From Archegozetes longisetosus (lineage: Eukaryota > Arthropoda > Arachnida > Sarcoptiformes > Trhypochthoniidae): a stretch of DNA of 64,000 nucleotides. The stretch spans positions 11,296,001 through 11,360,000 of the forward strand of contig JAEMBT020000005.1 of assembly GCA_018873245.2 (NCBI GenBank), read 5' to 3'. Positions within the stretch are counted from its first letter, which is position 1. The number at the start of each line of letters is the position of its first letter. Shown here piece after piece: positions 47,638 through 60,339 of this stretch. The notes below the pieces were generated by a model. That model saw only the letters and a program-made list of their open reading frames with translations, did no database searches and was not told the origin of the DNA. The position numbers were made by a program, and so were the translations under genes.

Positions 47638-50600
47638 ATGTGTAGATTAAAATTTAATTTCATAATTTCAACTTTATGTGTCTTAATTATTCGCATCAAA
47701 TGCTTAAATGAGCAAAGCCTCGAACACTCTCCAGGAATAAATATATCAACTGAAGATTCAATTAATAATATAAGTTCCGAGGATGAAAACGAAGAGGTAC
47801 TCATTATGAGCAAAGTATAATATTTCAATTTCAAAGTTTAGAAGAAAACAGAAATGTTCAATTTTATTTACAAATGTGTAAAAGATTCAATTATTCTTAT
47901 AAATTGCTAGATGATTAACTGATAAACTTTGTTCAACAAGTTCATCTAAAATTTTATATTTCCAAAATATGTGAAAATTTTCATTTCTAATATTAGGAAG
48001 AAGATAAGGATGTGGATCTTATTAAATTAATAACGAATATGTTGCTAATAAATGAAAATTACAACTCGACCATAGATCAAAAATTTGTTGATTCTTTCAC
48101 AAAAATCAAAACTATTTATGATATTCTATTGAAAAAGATGACACCGATAATTATGGATATGATTTATGAACTAAATATCTCGGCGGAATGTATGAGTGGT
48201 TTAGCGAAAGTCAGTTATGCGGTCAATGATAATCAAGAATGGGTTTTCAAAAGTCAGTCAATTATTTATTCAATATTGTTATTAGGCTTTAAAGAAATAG
48301 AACGAATTTTGTGAGTCATAAATAAATTCATAACTTTGTTTATAGTGCTCGATGCAAATGGTCATTTGCCGTCAGGTCTTTTGAGTGGAACCCTTACATC
48401 ATTGGGCGCTTATGACCAATGTTTAAGTGTCCACAGCCAGGAATATGAGATCAGAGGAAAGTATTGCCTCTTGAAAGCTAAACCTATGCTACCAGATAAG
48501 AAAAAAGTTATCACATTTAAAGATAGATTTATCAACTTGAATGGAACAATATTCGAGAATACTTGGATTGATCACACAATCGTCAAGCACATGTATTCAT
48601 TTTACTATTATTATATCATTAATGGAATTTGTGTGCCTTCAACCTGCCATGAAATTGATATCGAAATGATCGCTATAAAAGGTAAGAAATTATTCATTGT
48701 GGCTCTTGAGTCGTTCTTCCAAATTTTGTAATTAATTATATTCTTTTTGCTCTGAACTTTATTCTATTGTAAAATAGAATAATGAGAACAGCTAACACCA
48801 GGTCGTTCAGAAAGTTTTACAGTGCAAGCGTCTTAGCAGAGGAAAATTGATCCCGAATTGGTCATTGAATTAGTTATTATTTCAAACCTAAAACCTATGA
48901 TTTTCATTAAAATCGAATTAATAGTTTTTATTTTGTGACAATTTAAGTTCTATGACTCAACAATTTCCTGAATGTGCTCTCGACTGAGTCCTTTATAAAA
49001 TTCGGAAAGTTGTATTGAGTCGTAGAACTTAGATTGTCACAAAATAAAAACTATTAATTCGATTTTGATGAAAACCACAAGTTGTAGATTTGAAATAACA
49101 ACTAATTCAATGGCCATCTCGGGGTCAATTTTCCTCTGCTAAGACGCTTGCACTGTAAAAATTTCTGAACGGTCTAGTATTTGCAAAACGAGTATCAATA
49201 ATTTGTATTTAGTCCATTAATATAATTGACACTAAAGAAATTCTAGGAACTCTTTTAGTTCTGAATATTCCATCCCGTTTATGGGTCTTACAAAGAATAA
49301 AAACTAATAAAAAATCTGAAATTGTCAATTTTCTAGCTTTATCTTCATTCAACATGAACATAGAAATTGATAACTGTGTTACAGAATACGATAATCACAT
49401 TAAAATGAATGATGGTCAGGTTTTTGCATTAATCATATTATTATTATTTGTATTTACATCGTTATTCTCAACTATATTCGACTTGTTGGCAGAAAAAATG
49501 AATATGAACAATAAGCATCTATCAGTAAAATTCATCCAAAGCTTTTCCGTTATAAGAAATACTGGAAATCTTTTTGATTTTTCAACTAAAACTAATGAAA
49601 TTCATTCACGTAATTTACAATTTATTAATGGATTGAAGGTAGTCTCAATTATTTGGGTTGTTATTGGACATACTTATATTTCAGGAGTCGTATTATTCAT
49701 TAAACAAATACCTTCAGCCAATTTTTATCGTAAGTTTAAAAAAGATTTTTGAGTAAATATGTTGGACAAAATCTCATATAGAATTTAAATTATGTTAATT
49801 AAAATATTAATTTCACTTATGAAGCCTCCAAATACTTAAGATCTATTTTTAATACTGATTTACATGATTAAGCTCTTTGGAATTTGAGTTCAAATAATAG
49901 GAAACTAGAATATTTATTGCTTTATCAGAATAATCATTTAATATAGATACAAATTATAACAATGAAATATTTTTTGCAATCATATAGGATGTTCCGCCGA
50001 TATAAGTGTAGGTAAAATTTTGAATGCTTTTCTACAGTCATCTGAAATACTTCTTATTTAATCATTTTAATTTTTCATGGAAGAATTGAAAAATCTTTCA
50101 ACATATGAGACTGCTTTAGCTTTAAGTACTATAAATAAAACTTATTTCTCACAAGTGAACCGTTTTAAGATCGAGAAAACTAGACCATTAACAAAGTTAA
50201 AATTGTTGATGAACTCAATTACCTATGAGTTAGCTCATGGATATTCTAAAAGTGGCAAAATATAAGGTCATAAGCAATTATTCAATATTTTTATAGAAAT
50301 TACCTGTAACATTATCTGGCTTCGATTTATAAAGAGAGATAAACTATTTTCATTCATATATTTAAGTTAATAGAAATAATAATTTCTCTACTCAAGTCAA
50401 TTAGGATTTGAATCTATAAAAATTAAAAACTTATACTAGCTTTACAGAGAAGCACATATCAAACTCTCTAGTTTTATGTATAGTACTATATTTATAACTA
50501 GACTTTTACTTGCTTTCTCACAAACAAAACTTAATTTCCAGTTTTCAGGAACAAAAAATGATAAATTTTAACTTTTATTCACAATAAGTTATCATAAACT

Positions 50601-52412
50601 TTTTCGCACATGCAATTATTCAAATAAGAACTACAAGTAGTATCTTTAATTCGCTAGGAGAGACACAATTATTTTTAGAATTTAAAAAATTTTGCTTTAA
50701 ATGTTTTAAAAATATGTATTCGACGAAATTAATACAAGTATTTTGAGTTTCGCTATCAGTATTGAACAAATCAATTTTATAATTTAAAGAAAGCTTTCAT
50801 AATTCAATTTTATTTCTCATTTGATCCAATATTGATTATCTGTTTTAGTTGACAATATAATAGACGTTATAAACTTACCAAAACAGTTTATAATTCAAAT
50901 TGTAATAAATGGTATTTTTGCTGTCGACACATTCTTCTTTATAAGTGGACTTTTGGTTGTTTACATCACAATAGCGAAAATGAAGGAGAAAAAATATAGA
51001 CTCAAGTTTTACAGTTTTTTATTCTTACGATGGATAAGGTACGAAAGAATAAAAACTTTATCTCAATATAGCTTAATTTTTTAAAATCAAGATTCATACC
51101 AACATTGATCGGCACAATTTGTATACATTTATTATGGCCCCTTCTGGGATCTGGACCTTTTTTCCAACCAAAGTACATAAGCATATTGACAAACCCATGC
51201 TATTACAGCTGGTGGAGAAATATAATATTCATAAGCAACTGGTTCCCTTTGCAAGAACAGGTTTAAAATCTAGAAAAAATGTATCAATATAGATATTAAT
51301 CATTATTATTCTAACCAATTTTCAAGTGTATGATTCACACATGGTATTTGAGCGCCGACTTTCAGTATTATATAATGGCCTTCTTCTTGCTTACTATAAT
51401 CAGCTATGATATGAAAATCGGTACATACACATCCCTAGGACTCACAATTCTTGGTATAATAATACCCGCACTGATAGCATTCAAGAATAATTTTCCACCG
51501 GCAATGCTATATCAAGCAGATATTGAGTGAGTCATGCATTAATCTGTTCAAAAAAATCCTAGACAGGATTACACACCAGTACTTAATTTGCAGGGATATG
51601 GCTGAAAAATCAAGTCTAATGCATTATCAGACATATAATCATTTGAGTCCTTATTTTTTCGGAACATTCATAGGGTGTTTGTTATTGAGTGAACGAAATT
51701 ACTACTTGAAACCTGTGAGATATTAAAATTTATTTTAATAGAGAAGATAGAGTTTTTATATTCTATTTAACTAGACTTTTAGATACTTCATTTGGATTAT
51801 AACTATTTCTGGTTCAATTACTGTGCTATTCTTGACATATATTTGGTCTAATCTTGAATGGGAATACAGTCGTATTAGTGCTTCATTATATTTCGGATTT
51901 CATAGATTTGTATGGATTTCCGGAATTGCATGGATTGCTTTCAACTGCGCTCTTAATAAAGGAGGTATGTTTAGAACAAAACACAAAGCTTCAGCTAATA
52001 ATTAGATTCAGAAAATAAAATATCATAAGATAATTTGCTTTTTTAAAGGCATGATTAATTCAATCTTATCATCGAAGATATTTACTGTAACATCTCGACT
52101 CACATTTTCTATATATCTTTCACATATGATAATTATATGGTATAACTTTTTTCGTACAAAACATTTATTCACTGCAAGTCATTACGATTTGGTAAAGTCG
52201 ATTTAAAAACATACAATTTATAAACCTTTATTGAAGAAAAGTTTGTTATTTCCTAGTTATTCACAGCGAGTGGTGTTTATGGTTTCACTTTAATAACGGC
52301 ATTTTTTTGTCACATATTATTCGAAGCTCCGATCGATAATTTGGTTAAATTGATAAGTAGTTTTAAAAGTAATAAATTCGTTAAAAAGAGCAAACAGAAG
52401 ATTCATCTCTGA
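47638..52412 (+). CDS. NRF-6-like membrane acyltransferase (acyltransferase family 3)
   Basis: A multipass protein of the nose-resistant-to-fluoxetine family, thought to transfer acyl groups and move lipids across epithelia. Eleven in-phase exons: 47638-47796, 47997-48252, 48346-48681, 49337-49729, 50849-51038, 51092-51260, 51327-51526, 51594-51714, 51775-51964, 52049-52191, 52257-52412; 770 residues. Signal peptide MCRLKFNFIISTLCVLII; the NRF domain follows with MLDANGHLPSGLLSG, SLGAYDQCLSV, KYCLLKAKP and GICVPSTCHEID. Acyltransferase motifs: LQFINGLKVVSIIWVVIGHTY (split by a residue limit here, catalytic His in GHT), AVDTFFFISGLLVV, PCYYSWWRNIIFISNW, CMIHTWYLSADFQYYI, SPYFFGTFIGCLL, RLTFSIYLSH. 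Intron 4 is 1.1 kb; intron 3 carries a foldback MITE. The gene appears intact. Confidence 0.93.
48800..49175. mobile_element. Foldback MITE in an intron of the NRF-6-like gene
   Basis: A near-palindrome of about 376 bp: arms of about 180 bp share CGTTCAGAAA, TTTTACAGTGCAAGCGTCTT, AGCAGAGGAAAATTGA and AATCGAATTAATAGTTTTTA. A TA follows the right end; the left flank is less clear. It lies within the intron 48682-49336, so it is transcribed with the gene. Confidence 0.85.
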
Positions 52413-53683
52413 GAAACTGGTCAAGTATGTGAGTTTTTCAACTATTTTCCGTTATTATTGCATAAACTATATTGCATAAATAGGACGATATATGGGAAAT
52501 AACTATTTTAAACTTTTCCTTTAAAGAAAATTTAGTTCAAGTTCACCTGACATGATGCGATGCTTTGTATAAATCAATAAGAATTTCCTCGCTTAGATAG
52601 CATCAAAGTTTCTAGAGATATACAATTATACATCAAGATTTTTTAGAGACTGTGCATTTTACGAACAAAGTGAAGATAATATGCTTGAAATTTTAAACTA
52701 AACCAAAACTGCAATTGAGATTGCATAATTTTAGAATGTAATTTCTTTAATCTTTGTACCAATCTCTTAAAAATGAACCAAAGTTTTGTATAAATATTTT
52801 GTTTGGATGTATAAAAGCATGCAGCTTTTCCTTTAGAGAAAAATGAGTTCGAAATCGCCAGACTTGATAAGATTATAAATATTATTGAAAAGCAGCATTA
52901 GTATCAATTTCTTATATAGATAACGTCAAAGTTTCTAAAGTTGAACTGTTTAACAGAACTTTTGTAAATCCTGTATATTTTGAACAATTAGAGGATAAAA
53001 TGCTTAGAAATTTGAACAAAAATTATTTTCATTTCATAATGATAACTTGAATTAAGTTTTAATATATTGTGATTTAAGCGTAATCACATCATATCACATA
53101 ATGTGTTATGGACTGACATATTCGTAAGATTTTTTCGCATGTATTTAAGCGAAAACTGAAACAATAAATATAATCATCATTTTATGAAGTTTTCATAGTC
53201 CTTATAGTATTTATAGAGAAATATACTAAAATCTCATATAAGTATCTGGTTTAGATTTTGCAATCTTATAGCTCATGGGTTTGATGTGCACGAGCCAAAC
53301 AAATTTAGCTATAAAACACATCTTCACAATAAATTTCAACTTTTAGAAAGTTATATTCAAGTTAATATATATTTCTCATCAGATAAAATTTAAGTCCAAC
53401 CGTAAAGTACTTGTTGAATTTAGATATCGACATTTTTACGACGTTTATGGTAAAATTGTTGATATGTCATCCCTGGTGCTGAACGACTTAATCTTCTCAA
53501 TGGCTTTTCATCTGATATCTGCCTGTTATTGTCTTTATTTAATTAAGTAAAGAAATTAGTTTTTATAATCAAAAATCACAAATTATTCTTAAAGTTGTGA
53601 AAAGTAAAAGAAGACATCAAATTAGCCCCATCAAATCAAGTTATACTAGTATGTGATGTTATATTAGAGTTAAAATTGCAATT
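52413..53683. repeat. Intergenic stretch with a diverged direct repeat
   Basis: Segments 52505-52690 and 52825-53020 are diverged direct copies about 320 bp apart: both hold CTTTTCCTTTA(A/G)AGAAAA, CGTCAAAGTTTCTA or variant, and a GATAA.ATGCTT(G/A)GAAATTT-like end. No gene. Confidence 0.5.
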
Positions 53684-54143
53684 TCATATCTTTAAAAGTA
53701 TAGTTAATGGCAAAATAATAGTTACATATCCAATAAATATACTCGCCTCCCATCTGATTGACAAAGATCCAGAGAGGTCAGAGGTGTCTCTTACCGGTGG
53801 CACTATTTTGTTAATTTACTTCTTTCTTATAACTTTTTTGAACTCAGTATCAAATCAAACTTGATTTGCAAATTTTAAAACTTTTGTTTGACTTCTTTAT
53901 TTTGATTTGCAAAAATAACAATTTGTAAGGATAAAGAGACTAAAAAACTAAAAAAATTGCGAATGAAGTTCGACATCATGCTGTGTACGAAAAAGTTATG
54001 AGCTAAATCAGTTTAAAATTAGCGCCACTGGTAAGAAACACCTCTGACCTCTCTGGGTTTTGTCAGTCAGATAGGAGGCGAGTATATTTATTAGATATGT
54101 AAATATTATTTTGACATTAACTATACTTTTGAAGATATGAGAT
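53684..54143. mobile_element. Inverted-repeat MITE
   Basis: Arms of about 150-180 bp share AAAAGTATAGTTAATG, AATAAATATACTCGCCTCC and AGAGAGGTCAGAGGTGT in inverted orientation. Total about 460 bp. The 62-codon open frame at 53676-53864 is part of an arm. Confidence 0.82.
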
Positions 54144-54144
54144 T

Positions 54145-55395
54145 CTGGATTTCACTGTTTCATCTAATAGTATTCTGTATAGTTATATATAATTTCACAT
54201 GCAACATCTAATATTTATAGAGAACTTCTGAATTATTATACTGACTTATACAAATTTTGAGTTCAGATTCTCGCTGAGACTCGAGTCTCGATTGACTATC
54301 TCAGTTCGATATTCGAGGATTACAAGTCTCATAAATAACAACCATTAATTCTAGTCATATACAATAGTTATTTTACATTTAGGAGTGTGTTTGATATGCA
54401 AGAATCCGCTCAAACCTTGCCATGTATAGCTCCTTCATATGTATGGATAAGTTACTTAAAATTAATATAATTAAGTGTAATCAGAATGACATTAAAATTG
54501 CAATATTTTGGTTGTCACTGAATGTAATGCAAAATACATGTTCAATACTTTGAAAATATAGAACGCAAAATGTTATGAAATTTCAAATATTACTTCAAAT
54601 TTTGTTCTTTTTTATTGTAAGCCATCAATGGATAGAAAATTTTCATTATTACATCTCTTTATTAATGATTGTTTCATTTGTGATGCCTTGCCTCCAAGTC
54701 GTTTCACATTGTCGCGATATGATTTATCGAGTCAAATTGGATCAGAACTTCAACCGCAACCTAGAATTTGTTGTGAAAAATATTGCATTCATACAACTGA
54801 CTGTTAAGATCTTGTGGTAGACTTGAATCATCACTATCATTTTTAAAATAAAACATTGTCAAACACCTTGAATAAGTCATAATTAGATTGATGGTCGATA
54901 TTTATAGTTCATTATGACATTTCCAGACACTTAATTAACCATGATATGTTAGAAAAAAATCCAAACCTTTTAATTAAAAATTATTACGTATTATAACTGA
55001 CAGCCTTTGCTATATCGCTATTGAGATCACTGGTACTGGTAGGTTTATCAATTAATAGTATGTTAGATATTGTGTTAATAATAAAAGAAGTCAACACTGA
55101 GGCAGTCAGTAAACGTTTCTGTTGACTACTATTGCAGAGCTCTACTTTACTCGTTGCCTTAACATTATAAGGTTCAAAATGCAAAAAGTATATTAACAAG
55201 AGAATCCACTTTCAAGTTCGATGTCGCCATACTCCAACAATGAGTTTGAGAATAACTTTCTAAAATATGTTACCAAGTAATCTATGTATGGTGCGAATAT
55301 TCCACTGCTCATTTGGATCCTACTCTGTTTCTATCATGGATAACTCAGAACTGATTTTTGTATTTAGAACTTTATTGCACTGAAATGAAATGAAA
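54145..55395. other. Intergenic stretch with one weak open frame
   Basis: An 81-codon ATG frame at 54575-54820 has a hydrophobic N-terminus and a second hydrophobic stretch (YYISLLMIVSFVMP); it could be an exon of a membrane protein, but no partner exon was found. A minus-strand frame at 54984-55199 is not supported. Confidence 0.25.
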
Positions 55396-55397
55396 CA

Positions 55398-56167
55398 AAC
55401 GCTTTGAATTCAAACCTAGCTCAAAATATGCTCAAAGACATACAAAATATCAGGCAATTAACCATTTTGCAAATGTCTGTATCATTAAAATATTCATTTA
55501 CTTTGGTATAGATTGTTTTGCGATTATTTTCGCGTTTTATATATTTTTTAATTCAAAAAATTTTTTAGTTTCTAAAGTCTAATATATTTGAAACTATTAA
55601 ACTTCCTTTAACCGGTGGAATATAATAGATAAAGTAATAAATCACAGAATCTAGTTAAAGCCAAGTTTATTTTATTCATTTCAAGCAATATTCTATGAAA
55701 AGCAAAAAAGTAACAAAAAAGTCATTGCAAACAAATTCTTCTTATAAGTGTAGCCAAATTTTCATAGAATATCATAGAATATTGCTTGAAATGAATAAAA
55801 TAAACTTGAATTTAACTAGATTCTGTGATTTATTACTTTATCTATTATATTCCACCGGTTAAAGGAAGTTTAATAGTTTCAAATATATTAGACTTTAGAA
55901 ACTAAAAAATTTTTTTTGAATTAAAAAAATATATAAAACGCGAAAGAGTATCGAACCTAGATCTATAGTAATACGAGTCCTACGTAATACCACTTGACCA
56001 AAGAGGCTATATGTTAAAACTATTTGGAAATTTTGTACCAAAAGTAAATGAATATTTTAATTCTTGATTTTTTACAGAATTTGGAGGCCATTTGCAAAAA
56101 TGGTTAATTGCCTGATATTTTGTATGTCTTTGAGCATATTTTGAGCTAGGTTTGAATTTGAAAGCGT
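55398..56167. repeat. Large imperfect palindrome of a SINE-like repeat
   Basis: Left arm 55398-55700 and right arm about 55755-56167 are inverted copies; they share CAAACCTAGCTCAAAATATG, AACTTCCTTTAACCGGTGGA and AAGCAATATTCTATGA. The right arm contains about 85 bp (55941-56035) absent from the left arm, and this extra piece is a tRNA-like sequence. The central loop is about 55 bp. Confidence 0.88.
55945..56008 (-). repeat. tRNA-like pol III promoter (SINE head)
   Basis: On the minus strand the sequence starts GCCTCTTTGGTCAAGTGG. The A box TGGTCAAGTGG (56000-55990) and B box GGTTCGATACT (55957-55947) are spaced 32 bp, as in tRNA genes. The anticodon arm and T stem do not pair well and there is no 3' acceptor match, so it is a tRNA-derived repeat and not a working tRNA. 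Confidence 0.6.
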
Positions 56168-56169
56168 TC

Positions 56170-59060
56170 CGAAAGCGCGCGACCTTCCCGGTTGAGTGCT
56201 ATCAGGTTCTAAATGATCGAAAATTGATAAACAACTGAATCGAAACAGATTTTTATCTAAAAGATTTTTAAAGGAAAGTAAAAATCAATTTCGAACATTT
56301 TAAGAATGTTTCGACAATTTGGTCAAAAAAAATTTTTAAGTTGAAATTCGACTTGAAAATTTTTGTCTCAAATTTTCAAATATTTCATTAAGAAATTATT
56401 TGACTCAAAAGTGAATTTTTATAAAGAAATGATTCATTAACAACAGTTTATTAAAGAATCGAATTTATCGATATAGAAGGAATCGAAGTGACTAAATAAA
56501 TTTTGAAAAATGAAATATCAGCAGAATATGATTCTCTTCATCCGACTTCTACGAGGTTTAGTTTTGATAACCCGAAAGATTGTGAAAACGCCTTCTTTAA
56601 ATACATTTTGCTCATCCAATTCGACTAATTTGGTGATTACGGCCGAACCAGACAAATTTATAAATTTGAATAAACACTAACATCAAGGCCATGAGAAGGT
56701 ATATGAATTTGTTAATAACTCATTTTGTCAAAAAAAGATTCAGAACCTTATAGCACTCAGGCAAAGTACTGTTTACAGTAAGCCAGGAAGTTTGCGACTT
56801 ATTCTACTTTTTATCTCTCATTTAATTAATCCCAAGTTGAATATGAGTTTGAATCCCATAAAAATAAGACTTCTTATACATTTATAAATGCTTATAATTA
56901 CCTGTTTAAGTGTCAGTTCCTATCAAGAATGTGATTGCCTATTAGTGTCTTTTTAGCTCGTTTTTTGTTGTTTTCAGAATGAAATCCGTTATTTTAATTT
57001 TACATTCAATTAATTACTTTTAAAAAACAACTTATTTAAGAAATTTAAGTCAAATATTGCATATTTGTATTAGGTATTAAAACTTGTGCTGAAAAGTACA
57101 TTAAATTGAATTAGTACTCTTAGTATTGTTTTATTAATATTCTATAAAATTTTAGGATTCTATTCAAGTTTTTTTGTGTATTTTAGGTGCTATTTAAAGC
57201 GCCTAAAACCATATTTTAAGGTCCCAAACTTTCTGATCTAGTTATTAAAAATCACCAAGTCTAACATCAAATCCTCAATTATGTTCATATGATTTAATTT
57301 TGGCCTTCCATTTCTATTCTTTAGTATTGAAGCGTTTTAACGTTGTCTTATAATAAGTTTATTGAAAAGATATTCTCAATAATTTTGAGTCATAAAAATG
57401 AGGCTAATTTTTAAGACTTCAGATAAACTTTTGTTTCTTCGCTCAAGCAGATTTTGCTTTAACGTTTATATATTTTAATAGTGTTATCTTTCCTATATCG
57501 TTCGATCCCATCCTAGGTGATGTGGTTTCAGCCTAACCACTTATATTACGGAGAATTTTAATAGATGATAGATAAAATCTTGCGATCATTCATTATTTTG
57601 TCTTATATATTGTCTTATATGTCTTGAATTTTTGGTTTTTGAATGGAATAAATTTTTATCTGTTATAAAAAATAACTTTATTAACTTCAATGATAAGAAA
57701 TTAACGCTCTATGCTTTTCTGACTAAAGAAGTTGTTTAATATGTTTTTTAAATTCATCCAAAATAATTTATCATTGTTAAGACCATGCCGATGTGATACT
57801 TTTGATGTTTTATCTGATGTATTTGATGTATAGAACAACAACAGAAATCATGTTTAGTAATAAGTATAGACTTGATAAATATTTAGGCTAAATTATTTTC
57901 TTGCTCAGTTCGAGAAGGGCAAGCTCTAAGAAATTGAAAGTCTATATTTTGATTGACTATTCGAATATTCTATCAGGTCACGGCAAGTATGTGCATTAAC
58001 TATCAAAAAGTAGAGATCATTTATTGCCAAAATATTCTCAGGTTTGATTTTGAAAGTGTGTTGTAATAAGTATCTAATATTCTCTGGATTATCTTGTGTA
58101 TATCATTTTGAACTTCCATTTTATGAACAAAATTCAAGTACCACAAGTTTTTAAAAGGAATTTATCATCGAAAAATTGAACAGCCGATCGATAGAAAAGA
58201 TTTCGTTAATTTAGTACCCTGAGAGCACACATGCTCACCGTATCTTTGGAAGGTTCAAATATTCTTGTGTTAAATGATATGGTTCGAAATTCGAAATGTT
58301 TATCGATAGGATTTCCTGGTGTAAAAATATAAAAAATGAACTACAGAAATGAATTACGTTGAAACCATTCCTGAGCTAATTCATAACAAGAAAGTTATAA
58401 TTGGATCTCAATTCTTAATCAACAAAATAACAATACGATAGAGACTGGAGGAGACAAGTTCCCTTATTTTATGGGTATCTATTCAAAAGTAAGTCAGTTG
58501 GGCATTAAAAACATAACTGAAAATACGTAAATATACGAATTCTGCAAATTTTTAATGATTTTTTAATTACGATTTTTAGATTCAGATTCTTACATCAGTA
58601 CAAAATTTTCGAATATAGATCAAATAACATAGTAGATTATTTTAAGATAATGAACAAATGAAAGTTATAAATGCAGACAATTCATATTGTAAAATTCAGG
58701 AATATATGGACAGTAAATAATTTGAGTTAAATATAAGTAATTTGCTAATTTGTTTCATTAATTTATAAATGACATCTTTAATCATAGAGTTAATATACAA
58801 AGAATTTTAAAAATTAAAGTGAAGGGTAAATAAACTCGAATCACTATAAAAATAAAATTAGAAAAAACTTGTTATAATGGAATGAAATTTTGCTACGTTT
58901 AGGTATAATTATTTTATCATTGATGTGGAATTTGATGTAAGTGGGACAACTTGAACGCGGAAAGCAAAGCATCTAAACTTTTCTTACATAAAAACCAATT
59001 GTTCCCATGTATAGAACACCAGCTGAATTCAAAGCTTGTTAATAAACACTAGTGAAATGA
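56170..59060. other. Long intergenic stretch with no recognised gene
   Basis: Almost 2.9 kb with no supported coding frame. The segment near 57170-57230 (TTTTAGGTGCTATTTAAAGC, then GCCTAAAACC) resembles the subterminal motifs of the hAT at 3606-6085 but has no ends. Nothing else recognised. Confidence 0.35.
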
Positions 59061-59870
59061 ATACCACAATCAGAAATAAGTGATCGATTTTCTTACAATG
59101 GATTCCTTGTTTTTCAGTCCGAAGACAATTCAGTTTGAGACCAATACTAATGTAACTGTTCGACAAATTAAAAACAGTCTAACTTTCAAAACTTTAACAG
59201 GCGTGTTATGCAGGTATAAATTATATGACTTTAAATCAGTTTTTCATTCTTTTAAAATAGTTTGTCAAACATTTATCTTAAAAATGCTTTATATTTTATG
59301 TAATGCTTTACTAAATGCTTTCAAGGTTATCATTGTGTTAACATTTGTTATGAAATACGGTTCATATTTTATAAGAATAACAATTCAGATGTATTTAGTT
59401 TATGTAAGATATGTTAAAAAAACTTGTGAAGAGAATTAGTTTTTGGGCGGTGGTCTCGAGGAGAGTACCTCATAAGCCTCTGAGCGAAAGTGAAAAATGT
59501 TAAAAAGAAGAAATAACTTTTAAAATGTGAAAACCTTTAAACATATTTATAATATTTTTACGTATCAACAAAATAATGAAATCACATTTAAATTTTATGA
59601 TGTATTCCTTTTATGTATTTTATTAAATATTATTTTAAATACTTATAATTTTATAAGAAAATAAAAGATTGAAATCAAACAAAGTTTAATATAATCAAGA
59701 ATTTAGTAAATATTTGTTTCAGAATTCTTGGTAAATACTTATTTTTAGTCCCGAGTTATGCGTTTAGGTTTATGAGCTCGAGCCAGATCGGCATAACAGA
59801 TGTTAAATAAAACGTTATCTAATCCTTGACTTCTAAAATACTTAACAAATATTGCTTAAACTTATAAAAA
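59060..59870 (+). pseudogene. Truncated copy of the beta-mannosidase 3' end, with an insertion
   Basis: 59065-59200 matches the last exon of the beta-mannosidase gene (63800-63935): PKTIQFETNTNVTV then RQIKNSLTFKTLTG against [14 protein letters not shown] then [14 protein letters not shown]. The 3' untranslated match resumes at about 59805 (AAAACGTTATCTAAT). Between them, 599 bp (59201-59799) is inserted and flanked by the 6-mer TAACAG (59195-59200, 59794-59799). No upstream exons of this copy were recognised, so it is a dead remnant of a tandem duplication. The open frame continuing to 59439 reads into the insertion. Confidence 0.8.
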
Positions 59871-60294
59871 TATTAATCTCTCAAAAGATTTTCGAAATAA
59901 ATTTAATTTTATAATAACTGAGTTAGCCTCTTAATAATAAAAGTAAAATCTTGATATAAATGCTTAAAATCTATCTATCTAATATCTTCTTAATATAGAA
60001 CATTGAGGTTTGATAAAACATGTTTCCGTTACCAAATGAAATGGCTCTTCCACTTTTGACATAAAATTGAATATTTTGTTTAAAATTTTCGAAATATAAA
60101 CTTATAGGTTTAAGATTTTAAATTTATATTTTAAAAATTAAATTGGTACTATTTTTAAAACAATCAGATATAATGATAAAATTTAGTGTTGAGTAACTAT
60201 ATAATGAAATCTATTATTCAGATGTGATTTCTCATGAGTACAGTCTTAAGTCATGACAACAATTTTATTGTCAAGCAATAAGTTAGATAAAAGC

Positions 60295-60306
60295 TATATA
60301 TATAAG
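60295..60306 (+). promoter_or_regulatory. TATA box of the beta-mannosidase gene
   Basis: TATATATATAAG lies 34-45 bp before the ATG at 60340. Confidence 0.6.
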
Positions 60307-60339
60307 AATTTTTCTAACTAGGAGCACATATTCTTAATA

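Noticed and set aside
50077..50265. 62-codon ATG frame in the long intron of the NRF-6-like gene
   Set aside because: Splicing directly from exon 4 to exon 5 restores the family sequence; the frame has no fitting splice phase or homology.
55945..56008. Functional tRNA gene
   Set aside because: A and B boxes are good, but the T stem, anticodon stem and acceptor 3' half do not pair.
59080..59439. 119-codon protein gene
   Set aside because: The first 40 codons are a beta-mannosidase remnant and the rest is translation of an insertion.
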